Shown: positions 1-11,972 of the stretch, piece by piece
How the letters are laid out: each line of letters starts with the position of its first letter
Position numbering within the stretch: position 1 is the first letter of the stretch
Source of the DNA: Epiperipatus broadwayi
Lineage: Eukaryota > Onychophora > Udeonychophora > Euonychophora > Peripatidae
Assembly: GCA_028023455.1 (NCBI GenBank)
Contig: JAQFVV010000144.1
Location: 1,366,001-1,430,000 of the forward strand
DNA length: 64,000 nt
Reading direction: 5' to 3'
The notes under the pieces: generated by a model
What the model saw: only the letters and a program-made list of their open reading frames with translations
The model's database searches: none
Told to the model about the DNA's origin: nothing
Made by a program: the position numbers and the translations under genes

Positions 1-3000
1 AAAGGTTATAAAACTTAATGGAAGTGAAGCAAATCTAACAATCCCAAATAATGGATCCTTACCATAACAATATAAGAGGATTAAACAGCTCAGATAAATG
101 TAATAAAATAGTGAACTATATCTTTAAGCAAAAATACAAAAGCCATTTAAAAAAATTTTAAATACATCACGATCTATATTAAATAAGCTCGCACTACAAA
201 ATATTTTGATATACAGGGCAAATAATAGACCAGCACAGGGAGTCACCATTCTGGTCAACACATTTTCCGAGATAATAGTTCTTCAAATACTTTCATTACG
301 ACCTAATTCAATCGTAATTTCCTATCTTTCGGAGAGAGTTGACTACCTTATAGCAGTTTACTCCCCCAACAAAGGAGCGGATATTAAAAATATAAATAAC
401 ATTCAGAACAGGCTGCTACACAGGCATAATTATACTGGGATGTGACATAAATAGCACATATAATAATCTCCCAAACCAGGTAAAAAATAAAATTAGAGAA
501 ATAGCTTTTTACCCACTATTCAACACTGATTGACCTGTTTTTTATCTTGACCCACAAAAATGATAAACATCTTTTGTGCATTCTTAGATCATCTAGCAGT
601 CAGCCTTAAAATAGACAAATACACTCCAAACAAAAAGAAATACTTTTTCAAGCTAAATAAGATGATAAGGAACCATATCACATTAGGAATCTATCAAGTC
701 TCGAAAATTTTAATAATATTACATTACTATACATATAAACAAAGTTGCCACTTTGTATAGCCTGGTTCAAAATAAAAAAAATGAGCTATCTGATGAGTGT
801 AAAAAGGCATCTAAAGATAACATCCATGTTCCATATGAAGACCCAAATTTGCAAAATTCAAAAATTGTTACAAGTGCTTTCAACAACCAAACCCTCGACT
901 AATTAATGACTTGCAGCAAGATATACTATTTGATGGAGGAAGAAGCCCAGACAATTAAACTGAGATAGCTGATTCCAAATCTAGGTAAACTATTTAGACC
1001 TATAGTTAACTATGCAAAGATATATATATACCACACATTAAGGGAATAAGCTCTGGAAACAGGATGGAAGTATTGTTTCAGGAATAATGATTGTCAAAAA
1101 ATTGCTGGAAACAAAAAGAAATTTGGTGTAAGAATGAATGACATAAAGGATTATAATAATACAAAAATAGAGCAACTAAGGTAGTATATTACAAAAGAAG
1201 AAATAGATAGATTAAAAATGAATATAACAGCAAATTATAAAATATCAGCAAGGATTTATAAATCCCTGTGCAATGCTATAAAACAAGTTTTATGTGGTGC
1301 GAGTAGATTGAATGACCATATTGCAATAAAAGAGTAATTTTTGATCTATTAAAAGGCAGACTTGCACCAACACCAAGAATTGAAGACATAAGACACATAT
1401 CAATCGAAGATATAGATTCTAAAATATTTGAAATAATTTTACTAAGGAGACTACAGATAATAGTATCTCCAAAGGTCTTTATGGCTCACCAAGCTTTGAA
1501 AGGAAGACATGTAGTAAATGCAGTAATGCAAATACAAGAAATGATAAAATATGCAAAAGAAATGAAGTTGTCACAATATTATGCAATAAAAATAGACTTC
1601 AAATCAGCTTTTGGCCTCGTCAACTGAATATATCTTTAGTGCTCTAGATGATGTAATACAAGATCATAAATACATAGGTTATACAATAAAAAAACTTAAA
1701 AATGCAAGTATAGTGATCAAAAACTATATGAGAAATTCTAACTCCATCCCCAAAAGAGGTATACCTCGGGTCACCACTGGATGCACTTTTGTTTGCTATT
1801 TTCATTGATCCAATGATAAAAGAGATTGAAAATAGGGTGCAGAGAATTTATCTACCACACTTTGGAACTGGAGTGCAGGTTTTGGCTTTCATGGACAATA
1901 TAATTTTTTTCCAGGGCATTGGTAATGTGCAAATGATTATGAAAATACTTGAAAAATTTCAGAGTCAAAGTGGTTCAATTATAACACCAGCAAAATCAGC
2001 AGCTTGGCAACTAGCTACAGAGAGAAAGTTGCCCTGTGATTTTCAAGCTTTGCCGGCTATGTTTCTAGGAATCCCATTGTATTTATCTAAGACAAATATC
2101 AACAAACATTTAAACAAATTAATTTTAGAAAAAATAATAAACAGCCTATCTCCAATAAAACTATATGAAGTAACAAGAAGCAGATTGTTCAACATAATAG
2201 GAATACTAAGATACCATGGACAAAACTTTTTAATAACACAATAAGCAAAGTATATAAAACCATAAAAAACTACATATTAAAAATAGGGTAAATAATGTAG
2301 ATTGATATCAGTAGCTGCCATGCAATTGCCAATAAACAAAGGTGGCTTCAAACATGTTAGACATCCGAGAATACGTAGCATATATTAAGGCAAAAACCTT
2401 TTCAAGCATAGTTAAGAGCGAGTCTTTTAACCTAATGAATGGAAACTTGAAATTAATAACAAAAAATGAAGAAAAAGACTTCTTTTCAGCTGAATTAAAC
2501 ATAACTACAAAGACATACAGGATGAATTAAATATCTTGAACCTCTAAAACAAAATATAAGAATCTAATTCAAAACAGGGATAGACAGGACAATCAATGGC
2601 GAGGATTTTAAGAAATTTCAATCTATCTACATGCCTCAAACATACATGAAGACAGTCTACAAACTACTAAATGGCTTCTTTTCCACCACATCACTGTTAA
2701 ATAACAAATTACGAATGAAACTTGATCCACAATGCACTCTTTGTAAAAAAAAACCCGAAGAAACCTTCTTGCACTTTATGGAAGAATATAAAACTTTCAG
2801 TAAATTAAGGAGTACAATTTTTAAAATGCCAATTATAAACCTAAAACAGATGATATACACACAAAGAATTTTGACCCACACAAAGCTATGGTTATAATTC
2901 ATACAATTAAAACTACTAGATGTGATTTTGTTTTGATAATAAGAAATACAACTGGATAAAAAATCTAGACAAAAGTTGGAACAAATATTTTCCCCAGTGA

Positions 3001-3360
3001 TTAAGATTCTTACTGAACAAACAAATGACAAGAATTTGGGGAGGACTAATCCATACAAGATGTGAAATATGGTCTTAAACAATCAGGACCTACCTGCTTG
3101 TAATTTTCGAATAAGAAAACAGGGTGTCATTTATTTTTCTCACCGGAAGATCTTAAGTAGAAATGTCCACAGATGAAGTTAAGTTTGTCCAAGAACAGTT
3201 TATAATTAATAAGATCCTTTCCCTTTTTTGGTTTTGTTTTTTTCTTTTTGTAAAGCATATAAACTAATTTAAACCCTCATGTAAATATGTACAAAAAGTT
3301 TTCTGTTAATAACGTTTGTTACCTAAAATAAAATTATATTACAATAATAATAAAAAACTA
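1..3360 (+). pseudogene. Decayed LINE (Tx1/L1-like), EN-RT-Cys/His
   Basis: This is a non-LTR retrotransposon relic. Reading across frames, an endonuclease start like NNIRGLNSSDKCNKIVNYIF lies near 60-140. A block ending LIAVYSPNKGADI lies near 240-390 and a DHLAVSLKIDKYTPNKKKYF-type end near 590-650, which together match the AP-endonuclease of LINEs. Reverse transcriptase follows: HISIEDIDSKIFEIILLRRL and YAIKIDFKSAFGLV at about 1390-1620, then VLAFMDNIIFF (a YADD-type box) and FLGIPLYLSK at 1860-2100. A C-terminal CTLCKKKPEETFLHF motif sits near 2735-2780, where the usual last Cys is Tyr. An AT-rich 3' UTR runs to about 3360. Many stops and frameshifts make it inactive. The endonuclease plus terminal Cys/His region favours the Tx1/L1 group, but the clade is inferred. 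The 5' end lies outside the window. Confidence 0.8.
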
Positions 3361-3700
3361 CTGAGGAGAACAGATTTTTTTTTATACAGAAAGCAAGAAA
3401 TCTCCACAATATTTTCTAAAGGTTCGTGCAAAGTTCTTGTCTAGACATAACAGTATCTGAGATTATGGAATCACTTTGTGTCTCAGCCTTTTAACCTTTT
3501 TATTGTACATTTTTCTATGATTATAAGACAAAAAACCAAGAAAAAAAAGAATTATATGTATGAAATATTTTCAACATAAATATAAAGTAGAAATCCTTAA
3601 ACATTTATAGTGAAACATAATAAAAAATATCAAAAGTCTATGGGAAATATGTATATATATTTTCAAAGACATTCTGCATTTGAAAGCAAATGTTTTCACA
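3361..3700. other. AT-rich spacer, no gene seen
   Basis: AT-rich sequence between the LINE and the Penelope fragment. One segment holding TTTGAAAGCAAATGTTTTCA near 3680 recurs near 3826 inside the neighbouring fragment, so part of this stretch is probably a local duplication of the Penelope 3' region. Confidence 0.4.
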
Positions 3701-4640
3701 TTAAAATAAAATATACATATAAAATGTATATTATAAAGCCCCGATACCTAATATATGTAGGATATGATAATATTGAAAGCTTATCTTGAAATGTAAAGCA
3801 TTCCACTTACAAAAGAGAGATTGTGCATTTGAAAGCAAATATCTCAAATAGAAAATAGAAATCTTAAAATATACATATAAAATGCTATGTAATGGAATAT
3901 TTATAAATACAGCAATCAGATATAATTTTAAAATTTTTATCCATTTAGGAGCACTTTCGACTATCCTCATAATCTTTGTCAACTAACACTTTGAAAGGCT
4001 AACCATCCCACAATTCTATGGTTTTAACGTTTGCTGCCTGCCTGTTAATTAAGTCATGTTTGTATATTAGCATAGCTTTTATTTTTCTTTTGTTGTTATT
4101 TTTTTCAATTTGCAATATTTTAATGTTATTGTAATTGAAGTTAAAACCATAAATACATGAATTATTATGGTTGTGAAAAATGGATGCTGAAACATCTACT
4201 TTGCAATTTTGATTCGATTTCTGAACTCTTTTTAACAACAGCAAGTGCTCTTTAGTTCTTTTTTACAATGTACATCTCAATTCACTTATATATGTACTGC
4301 CACACCTACATATCCATTTATAAATGATACAATTTTATTTATAGATGAGATTTTATCTTTAGAATTATTTATTAATTTGTTTAATGTAGGAGGTGTGTAA
4401 AATGCAATATCACATATACCTTTATAAATCTTCCTTATAAAATGTACTTGATCATTCAAAATGTATGGTATTGATATCCATATTTTTTATTAACAGGAGG
4501 ATCAATATTATTATTAGAATTTTTATTCTTATATCTTGTATTAAAATCTTTGGTGCTTGTCTTATCGCTAAAGATGCTGTTGGATGGCGCCGTTTTCACG
4601 CTAAAACTATAAAATATGAACATTCACAGGCCGTTGATTT
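3701..4640 (-). pseudogene. Penelope-like element fragment, GIY-YIG end (left arm)
   Basis: On the minus strand this encodes the C-terminal part of a Penelope-like retroelement, including VSASIFHNHNNSCIYGFNF and ILQIEKNNNKRKIKAMLIY. It is the inverted counterpart of 5640-6560, and the two arms match through coding sequence, 5' flank and 3' flank. The 5' GIY-YIG core is more decayed here than in the right arm. The reverse transcriptase is absent from both arms, so each is a fragment. Homology between arms starts in the flank near 4640 (GCTAAAGATGC, then GGCGCCG) and fades near 3730. A Penelope origin follows from the GIY-YIG motif in the partner arm. Confidence 0.7.
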
Positions 4641-5640
4641 TAATAATTTTTCTGTGCCTTTTTGTAATGTGAAAATAAAAACAAAACAAAATCGTCTTTT
4701 TTAAATATTATTTTTTTATTAACGTATACAATTTAAATGATAATAATAATGTAAAATAAAATCAACAAATTACAATTTGATTCATGTTTTTTATATCGTA
4801 TACTTTTTAAATTGTGTTACGGCTTTTTTTTTATCTTTTTACTTGTGTTACGGCTTTTTTTTTTATCAATTTTCTATCGGATATTTTTTTACTTGTGTTA
4901 CGACTTTTTTTGTTGTTGTTTAACTAAAAAATAATAATCGTAATAAAAGTAAAAGTTGTTACGGTTAGTTTTAGGGTTAGGGTTAGTTTTAGGGTTAGTG
5001 TTCTGTTGTTTGTAATGCTAAAATAAAAAAATTCAAAATCGTAACCGTACTCGAACAAAAGAAAGAACTCAAACTTTTTTAAACAACAACAAATACATAC
5101 AAATGACTTCTTTACTTATTAAACATGTTTATAATATTTGCTTTTTATGAAATTTACAAAAAAACCTGCATATTTGGACGTTTCTTACTGGATATTTTTT
5201 TCGTACTGCTCTTTTTTCTTAAAAAATATACAGAAGGTAGAATCTTCTTTGTCTCGTGGAATGTTACTAACAGTATGTTACTTGACATGTTACCTAATTG
5301 CAACTCAATAAAAACATAGATATTTAACATTTTCCCAAATAAAAGTTCAATACAGTATGTTGTAAAAAGTCTTATAATTATTGCTTTAAAAAATCTGAAC
5401 ATTTCAATAGTTTAAAATAAAAAAAAATCCAATGAAAACAACATTTCAATACAATTCAAATACAAACTCTCTCATCAAACCGTAATTATTTTATAAATTG
5501 TGTGAATTCGGAAAACGTATTTGCTGCTATGTGACATACATGCTGTACTGCAATGCGACATAGCGGCCGGCATTCTGTAGCACAACAAAAAAGTTGTATT
5601 ATAGAAAACGCGGGTTCGAACGTGTCGGCTGCGGAAACAG
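4641..5640. other. Unique centre of the inverted Penelope pair
   Basis: This 1-kb segment lies between the two arms. It holds three loosely repeated pieces containing TTGTGTTACGGC or TTGTGTTACGAC, each with a T-run, at about 4805-4915. A cluster of TTAGGGTTAGGGTTAG-type motifs lies at about 4965-5000. From about 5500 the base composition becomes clearly less AT-rich than the surroundings. No convincing coding region is visible; the short ORFs do not resemble a known family. Confidence 0.5.
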
Positions 5641-5656
5641 CATTTTTATGTGTTAA

Positions 5657-5675
5657 TGGCGCGAAAACCGCGCCA
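5657..5675. other. GC-rich hairpin at arm boundary
   Basis: TGGCGCG pairs with CGCGCCA around a five-base loop. It is the strongest short hairpin seen in this AT-rich DNA and sits where homology between the two Penelope arms begins. The left arm retains only a mutated version (GGCGCCG...CACGC near 4590). Confidence 0.7.
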
Positions 5676-5710
5676 TAGAGCGGCATCTTTAGCTAAAAGA
5701 TGAGTACCTA

Positions 5711-5811
5711 ATCTTTAATAACATTATATACAGTATATGATTATAACTGTAACCAACATTTAACAAAAATGTTGGTTACAATTATAATCATATATAATGT
5801 AATTAAAGAAT
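5711..5811. mobile_element. Palindromic insertion (foldback MITE-like)
   Basis: Two arms of about 48 bases, ATCTTTAATAACATTATA... and its near complement, meet at a five-base loop inside AACATTTAACAAAAATGTT. The left Penelope arm lacks this palindrome at the homologous place (near 4540), so the two arms give a filled and an empty site. No clear target-site duplication can be fixed. It could be a short foldback transposon or a replication-generated snapback. Confidence 0.6.
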
Positions 5812-6560
5812 TTAATACAAGATATAAGAATAAAAATTCTAATAATAATATTGATTCTTCTGTTAATAAAATATGGATATCAATACTATACATTTGATAA
5901 AGTACACTTTATAAGGAAGATTTATAAAGGTTTATGTGATATTGTACCTCCTACATTAAACAAATTAATAAATAATTCTAAAGATAAAACCTCATTTATA
6001 AATAAAAATTGTATCATTTGTAAATGGATATGTGGGTATGGCAGTGGATATATAGGTGAATCAAGATGCATGTTGGAAAAAAGACCTAAAGAGCATTTAC
6101 TGCTGTTAAAAGAGTTCAGAAATCGAATCAAAATTGCAAAGTAGATAATAATGTTTCAGCATTCGTTTTTCACAACCATAATAATTCATGTATTTATGGT
6201 TTTAACTTCAATTACAATAACGTTAATATATTGCAAATTGAAAAAAATAACAAGAAAATAAAAGAAGCTATGCTAATATACAAATACAAATATGATTTAA
6301 TTAACAAGCAGGCAGTAAACATTAAGATCACAAAATTGTAGGAAGTTTAGCCTTTCAAAAGTCGAAAGCACTCCTAAGTGGATAAAATTTTTAAAATATA
6401 TTCTGATTACTGTATTTATAAATATTCAATTATATAATTATGTATATTGCTTTGAAGAAATACAGACATCGGATTATAATATTATTACATATAAAATGTT
6501 ACACGTCTGAAATATAAATAATGATATAAATCTAAATGTTTGAAATCTTTCAGTACAATA

Positions 6561-7690
6561 TATATAAATTGTACATTGTAAAATAAATAATAACTTGCTA
6601 TTGTAGTTTGGTTACACAATGAAAAGCTAATTTTTCAAATTTGTGGCTGAAAAAAAGTTCATTTTCTCTGAGAAATTTCATTAGAAAGGAATAGAACAGG
6701 ATAGGCTTCTATGAATATAATTATTGTGCTAAAATTGGGAAATTTTTTATTGTGATTCTAGATGCGATTTATTAAAAAATATAAGAACTGGCATTAAATA
6801 TTCTAAAAATGAGAATTTAAGAATTTAATTTAAGAAGTGCTGCAAAAAAGTATTCCTCACTCTAATAGCAGATGCCAAAATATAAACTAGAAGTGATTGT
6901 TACGCTAAAAACAATGAAAAGCTGCATGCAAAAATTAAGTTATTGCAAAACCATTTTAAAAAATTGTATTCTCAAATGAAAATTTCCTCAAACTATGATT
7001 ATTTGCAGCAATCTCTAACAACCACTCTTACATCATAAGCCTTTCCTTAACTGAAGATCCAAACAATCATTTTAGAACGTCAGTAGATAAAATGATGGTA
7101 TATAAATAGATATTACTTAAATTATTTTCTTTCCAACAAATAATTAATAGTTAAATACTCTTTAATACTAACCATATTCAAGTAATTATCAGTTTCATTA
7201 ATTAAAAGATTGTGAACAAAAAAAAATTATTAAATGCTAAAGTGTGAATTTGACATTTTTTTTTAAATATTAATATCTATTGAATGATGAGAGCCGTTAT
7301 ACTTGCTAAATCAACCCAGCACTTAGGGATCCTAATAAAAATTCAAAAGGATAGCTTTTCTATTTCAGATTTTTAAAACACATTGCTTGAGAGGATTTGA
7401 TAGCAATAAAATGAAGTAATAATAGTGTAACAGAGTTACAAACAAAAGAAAAACTTTCATGTGATTTAGAAAAGATACTCTGAATTGCTAAAACATTCAA
7501 AATTAATCCCTTTTCACTGACTTGTTCTCTAGATAAAATTAAAGTAAGTTTTTGCAGTTTTCTCAATACCATTCTATCAATCTTAGCACTTATTGTTTTA
7601 AAATATATTTATTAAACATAGTAATATACAGTTAAACTTTATAAAAATTTACATAGCATTCAGAATGAAACTTGAAAAAGTCAATGTAGA
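6561..7690. other. AT-rich intergenic stretch
   Basis: No gene, RNA or well-defined repeat recognised. ORFs here are short and compositionally biased. Confidence 0.4.
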
Positions 7691-7711
7691 GAAAAGTGTA
7701 TCTTAATAAGA

Positions 7712-8085
7712 TTAAGAGGAAAATAAAACTTTCACCCAAGTATCATCATGAAGACTCACAGGCAAAAGCAGAGAGTCTCGCTGCTTGACTTGATCAAGAA
7801 GCTTAATAAAGACACTTAGAGCCGAGTCCTGAGAATGACCAAAGATGAGTCTGCAACATGTCAACCATAAAGAAAATGTTATAAAGATAGATAATCTTAT
7901 TGCTGCAAACGATCCCTTCTTAAGAGTGTTAGAAACAGAAAGAGCATCCATAAGATCCAGAGAGATATTTGCAACAATAAAGTCCCTAATCGACTTAAGA
8001 GCAGGACAGATATAAAAAATATGGAGAATTGTCTCATCATATAATCTACACAATTGATACTGAGACGAAATCCTAATGACAATTA
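7712..8085 (-). pseudogene. LINE C-terminal fragment
   Basis: The minus strand reads CRLYDETILHIFYICPALKS followed by about 85 residues to a stop. The arrangement resembles the terminal Cys/His module of Tx1/L1-type LINE proteins (C-x-x-C...E-T...H...C), with the second Cys replaced by Tyr. An upstream piece continues in another frame near 8050-8085, so a frameshift is present. No reverse transcriptase is visible next to it, so this is a 5'-truncated remnant. The family call is inferred from one motif. Confidence 0.5.
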
Positions 8086-9020
8086 TGTGGAACTAATGAA
8101 ATAAAGCTTACTGTATACCTTCAGCTCCTAAAATTGACCCTTCATTAAAATCTATATAAAATGATTTTAAAAAGAATAATTATAAGCATATTACAGGATT
8201 ACATAGTTCACTTCCCAGATCTACTTGGTACTTTTATAAGAGAACATTTTTTAAAATTTTTTCTATACAACAAAACTTGAGCAATATTTTCATTAATGAC
8301 CATTGATTAACATTTGACAGCCATGACAGTTTTTAAACGTTTGTATTCTAGATGTTTATAATACAAAGTTCTAATTAAAAAAAATTTAAGTAGTATTAAA
8401 TTACATTTTTCAGATTTTAAAATTTGTATTCTCAAATAGAGATCTGTATATTTAAAAATAGAACCTCTTGCTAGTAGATATTAACCAAACAAGATTATAC
8501 AAGGAATTATAATCTAGAAAAAAATAACTATTCAAACAAATTTGACCCTGTTTACAATTGTAATGAATATTTATAGCATAAGAGAAATAAATGCAGTTAA
8601 AGAAACCCAATATATCAAAATTTGGATCAAGTCTAAAATTTATAGATATAACTACTAAAGTACGTTGATTCTTTTTTTATTGGTAAACATAATTAATATC
8701 ATCAGATTGAGAATTACATGTTTAGCCTTAAAAATATTTAACCATTTTCATGGAAGTATATTATATTTTCCTAAGCAAAACATCACAAACTTCAGATGAA
8801 AATATTAGATACAATTTAAAAATACTTCATAATCTTAAATATAAAGAATCCTATGTTAAAATGAACAAGGTACTTTGACAATACATGGTTTTTTTTCTTA
8901 GTACTGATTAAAGTGAAAATTTATATGGGTGATAATTTTAGGATCCTTCAATTAATTCATTGCCACTTCATATTTACACATTTTGTTAAAAACAAACAAC
9001 CAATATTGCATTTTTAAATG
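8086..9020. other. AT-rich intergenic stretch
   Basis: Nothing recognisable beyond low-complexity AT-rich DNA. Confidence 0.4.
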
Positions 9021-9029
9021 AGTAATCTT

Positions 9030-9480
9030 TGCTAGTGACATCTATTGCAAGCTCAAATAATTACTGTGTAATAGAGTGATTTAATCCCCAGATTTGTTTC
9101 TGGCTTTTGTTTTTATCAGTGTAAACTTGAGATTCAAAACTGGAATTATTGCAGTTATGCTTCTGGTAGTCACATAAAACTTTTTACTAATGATTTTTGA
9201 AGTTTAAAAACCCCCAAAGTTTTGAATCAGCTATAAATTTTAATAATCATTTTGTTATAACTGAAGACATCTTTTTTTAGTCCAGAAATATTAACACTAA
9301 TATAACATCACTTCAGTCTTTCAAATAAAAATAAGAGTAGTCTTTTCTCTCCAGTACCATCTACTGTAAGCTTGAATAAATAATGATTTATCAGCTTAAG
9401 ATGTAATTTAATTTCCAAATTGCTTTCTGATTTTAGCCACTATAAATGAAGACTTGGAATTTAAAGCTAACACTAGGGCA
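9030..9480. repeat. Two old relatives of the hairpin retroposon module
   Basis: Two pieces, about 9030-9160 and 9350-9470, share the order 'CATCTA-TG-AAGCTYRAATAA ... TTTAATYYCCA-ATT-GYTTCTG'. The first holds GTTTCTGGC...ATCAGTG, the reverse complement of a CTGAT...GCCAGAAAC core. They look like diverged members of the family best preserved at 20221, 41811 and 56144. A further related piece lies at about 9655-9800 in the opposite sense. Confidence 0.45.
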
Positions 9481-9863
9481 GTCTTGTTTATACTATAGTA
9501 ATCTGTAAGAATAAAATATTTGATGTAAATATTACCATTCAAGATAAAAAGATGTTTATAATTAGAACAGTTACTAACCTGGTAACGCATTTATATAAAT
9601 ATTCAAGAAGATTGGCTAGAATTCATAACATTTTTTTTTGTCTTAATTTCAAGACATTGGCTTATAGAAAAAAGGAATTAAAGATGATTGAAAGATGTAG
9701 CATTGATTCCAGCTTTTAATTCCAAGTTTTTATTGGGGATGCAAAAACCAAAAAGTGATCTGGGTATGGAGATTAAATTGCTCTACTAACTGGTAAATCA
9801 CGGATTACTTAAGCTTTTAACAGATTGTAATAGAGGTGGCACATCCTTGTGGTTTATTCTTTA

Positions 9864-10012
9864 CACAGGCTAAACTCTCCATATAGTAGCACCATTCAGT
9901 ATAACCATAGTAATCAATGGATGCAAGAAAGTGGCACTACTATATGGAGAGTTTTGCCTCTGTGTAAACAGCTTGTGTAAGCATAAAGAATGGTGATCCT
10001 GAGATGTTTAGT
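9864..10012 (+). mobile_element. Hairpin retroposon copy A (internally deleted)
   Basis: A 149-bp element flanked by perfect 12-bp direct repeats GTTTATTCTTTA (9852-9863 and 10013-10024). It consists of an inverted-repeat pair (CTCTCCATATAGTAG... and ...CTACTATATGGAGAG) with only a short centre, followed by the conserved end ...AAGAATGGTGATCCTGAGATGTTTAGT. The strand assigned puts this conserved end at the right; true transcription direction is unknown. It has no coding capacity. Duplications of this length suit target-primed reverse transcription rather than a cut-and-paste transposase. Confidence 0.75.
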
Positions 10013-10879
10013 GTTTATTCTTTAGTTAGCTGAAAGCATCAGGTGTCTGAATTGTGTTTTCATTTACAGTTTTATAAGAATCCGATTTTATCTTTTTTAA
10101 GATGAAAAATTTGCATCTCAGTATAGTTTATCATGATAAAAAGGGATGATTACTTTTCTTTAATTATGTAAAATTTTATTTTTATTTAGACAATCCCAGG
10201 CTCACTTATTATAATCCCATCTCTCTTATTGATCTTTTTTAAAAAAAATATCATAATAGACTGTTATAAGTTGTTTTTTTTATAACTAGACAAGAACTAC
10301 AACATCTAGACAAATATTTTGTTTTATTATTTTTGGATTTTTTTAAAAATTCTACTATCAATTTTTTTTTTGTAAATTCTATTTTTGATGTTGCTAGTTG
10401 AAAACTCCACTATTAAAAATTGAAGCTTTTTTTTTGTCAATGAAAAAAAAATTGATAAAGAACATATTACAAACAATTTGATGATTTATTTATATTGAAT
10501 GAATATATTTACACCCAAAAAATAAAAACGATTGCTAGACAGTTTAAAACTGATTGATTCTGCAAGGCGCCATATTGAATTTTTTTAAAACTGACCTGAA
10601 TCACAATTTTCACAATAACTTCAGTTTTAATAATTCTAGAACAAAAAACTTTACATTGACAGAAACTAGACAAACTAAGGAAAATAATAAGGCTAAGACA
10701 AATAGTGATTACTATTTAAAAAATAAGATAAAAAAGAAATGTCAACATCTGATAATTATTACCTAATTGTTCATAATTTCTAAATTATCATTAACTAAGT
10801 TTAAAATACATCTTCATTGATAATTTCTTTGTATTCCTCACAAAATTATTTTTCAAACTATATATAATACTTTAGTAGC
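10013..10879. other. AT-rich intergenic stretch
   Basis: No gene recognised. Several long T and A runs are present. Confidence 0.35.
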
Positions 10880-11972
10880 GTTCTGTTCTATCGTATCAGC
10901 TGCTTGATGGAGCTATTTCTAGCTAAATTGCTAGAAATATGCCATTTCTGCAGCCAAGCTGATAGCCTTCTTTCCTATAATAAAACAGTCCAATTACTTG
11001 ACTACCAGATACCACTGTGGCTTTTTTCTATGCTAAAAGCATAGAAAAATGCCTTTATTGGCTGACATAGTTGCTTGTGTTATGCACTATAATAATGCTG
11101 GCTTGTCTATTTTCACTGCAGTATTGTGTCAGGGTGTGTTGACTGCATCATGTCTAAAGAATTGAACTTATCAGGTCCAATGTCTTTTTTTCCATGTGAA
11201 CTGACCTATCCATGCCTTCTAACAGTTTTAACAGTGTCATCACTGTTCCATCAGGAATTTGTAACCCTCACAAATTGGATTTTAGGATGCGACACAGCAC
11301 AATTTCGAAGATCCTGATGAAAGTAATGTATCCATGAGAAATTGTCCAAGACAAGTAAGATGGCCACTTCTAACTCTGAAAATTGGCAATTACCAGACAC
11401 TGGAGTCAGCTTTTATTTTAATAGTTTATAATTATTAATTTCAGTGGTTGGAAATTGCAATCTAATTTAATTTTCCCCCCAAAACAGTGTCTGATTAATT
11501 ACTGTTCAAAAAGGGGTTACAAAACTACCATAACTTTTCCTATCCACAAAAAATCTCTGATATTTACTATTATTTGTTATTAAAAAAGTAATGTAGCTTT
11601 TTATATACACACACACAAAAAAATTAAATGCTTACTCTTATTTTCTATTAAAAAAGGAACGTAACTTTATTGTCCAAAAAAGTATCTAATGTACTATTAT
11701 TTGCTATTGAAAAATAATGTATTTTTTATCAACACACACACAAAGCCAGACTCTGATTGATTACTGTCCCAAAAAGTCCAAAAAATCAGTTTTCATTTTT
11801 ATCTTTTGTTTGAAATTTTTAATTTTATATAAATTGTAATATAATTTACTTTTATTTCCTATTCCAAAAATAAAGTCAATAGTTCTATAGAATTGCTGGC
11901 CTCATAATGTTATATCAATATGTTTTTGCTTAGCATCAATACCATCAAGTGGCTGACATGACAGAACAGAAC
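10880..11972. mobile_element. Element bounded by 31-bp imperfect inverted repeats
   Basis: GTTCTGTTCT...CTTGATGG at 10880-10910 and the complement of 11942-11972 agree at 26 of 31 positions, and all five differences are transitions. Inside the left end are two related hairpin units: TTTCTAGCTAAATTGCTAGAAA at about 10916 and TTCTATGCTAAAAGCATAGAA at about 11026. These lie in segments about 115 bases apart that resemble each other. No transposase is encoded and no target-site duplication could be fixed, so the class of element is open. Confidence 0.5.

Larger units (their letters stand above)
5640..6560 (+). pseudogene. Penelope-like element fragment, GIY-YIG domain (right arm)
   Basis: The reading frame at 5851-6144 encodes CIICKWICGYGSGYIGESRC followed by KRPKEHLLLLKEF. 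This is the GIY-YIG nuclease signature of Penelope-like elements: a Cys pair, G-Y-I-G-E, and R...EH. After a frameshift near 6140 the expected downstream part continues (FHNHNNSCIYGFNFNYN, then EAMLIYKYKYDLINKQA). Reverse transcriptase is missing upstream and a 100-bp palindrome interrupts the 5' flank. The nuclease would nick target DNA for target-primed reverse transcription. This copy is broken and lies head-to-head with 3701-4640. Confidence 0.8.

Noticed and set aside
5600-5640. B-box-like GCGGGTTCGAACGTG as a tRNA gene
   Set aside because: No A-box or pairing acceptor stem lies at the proper distance.
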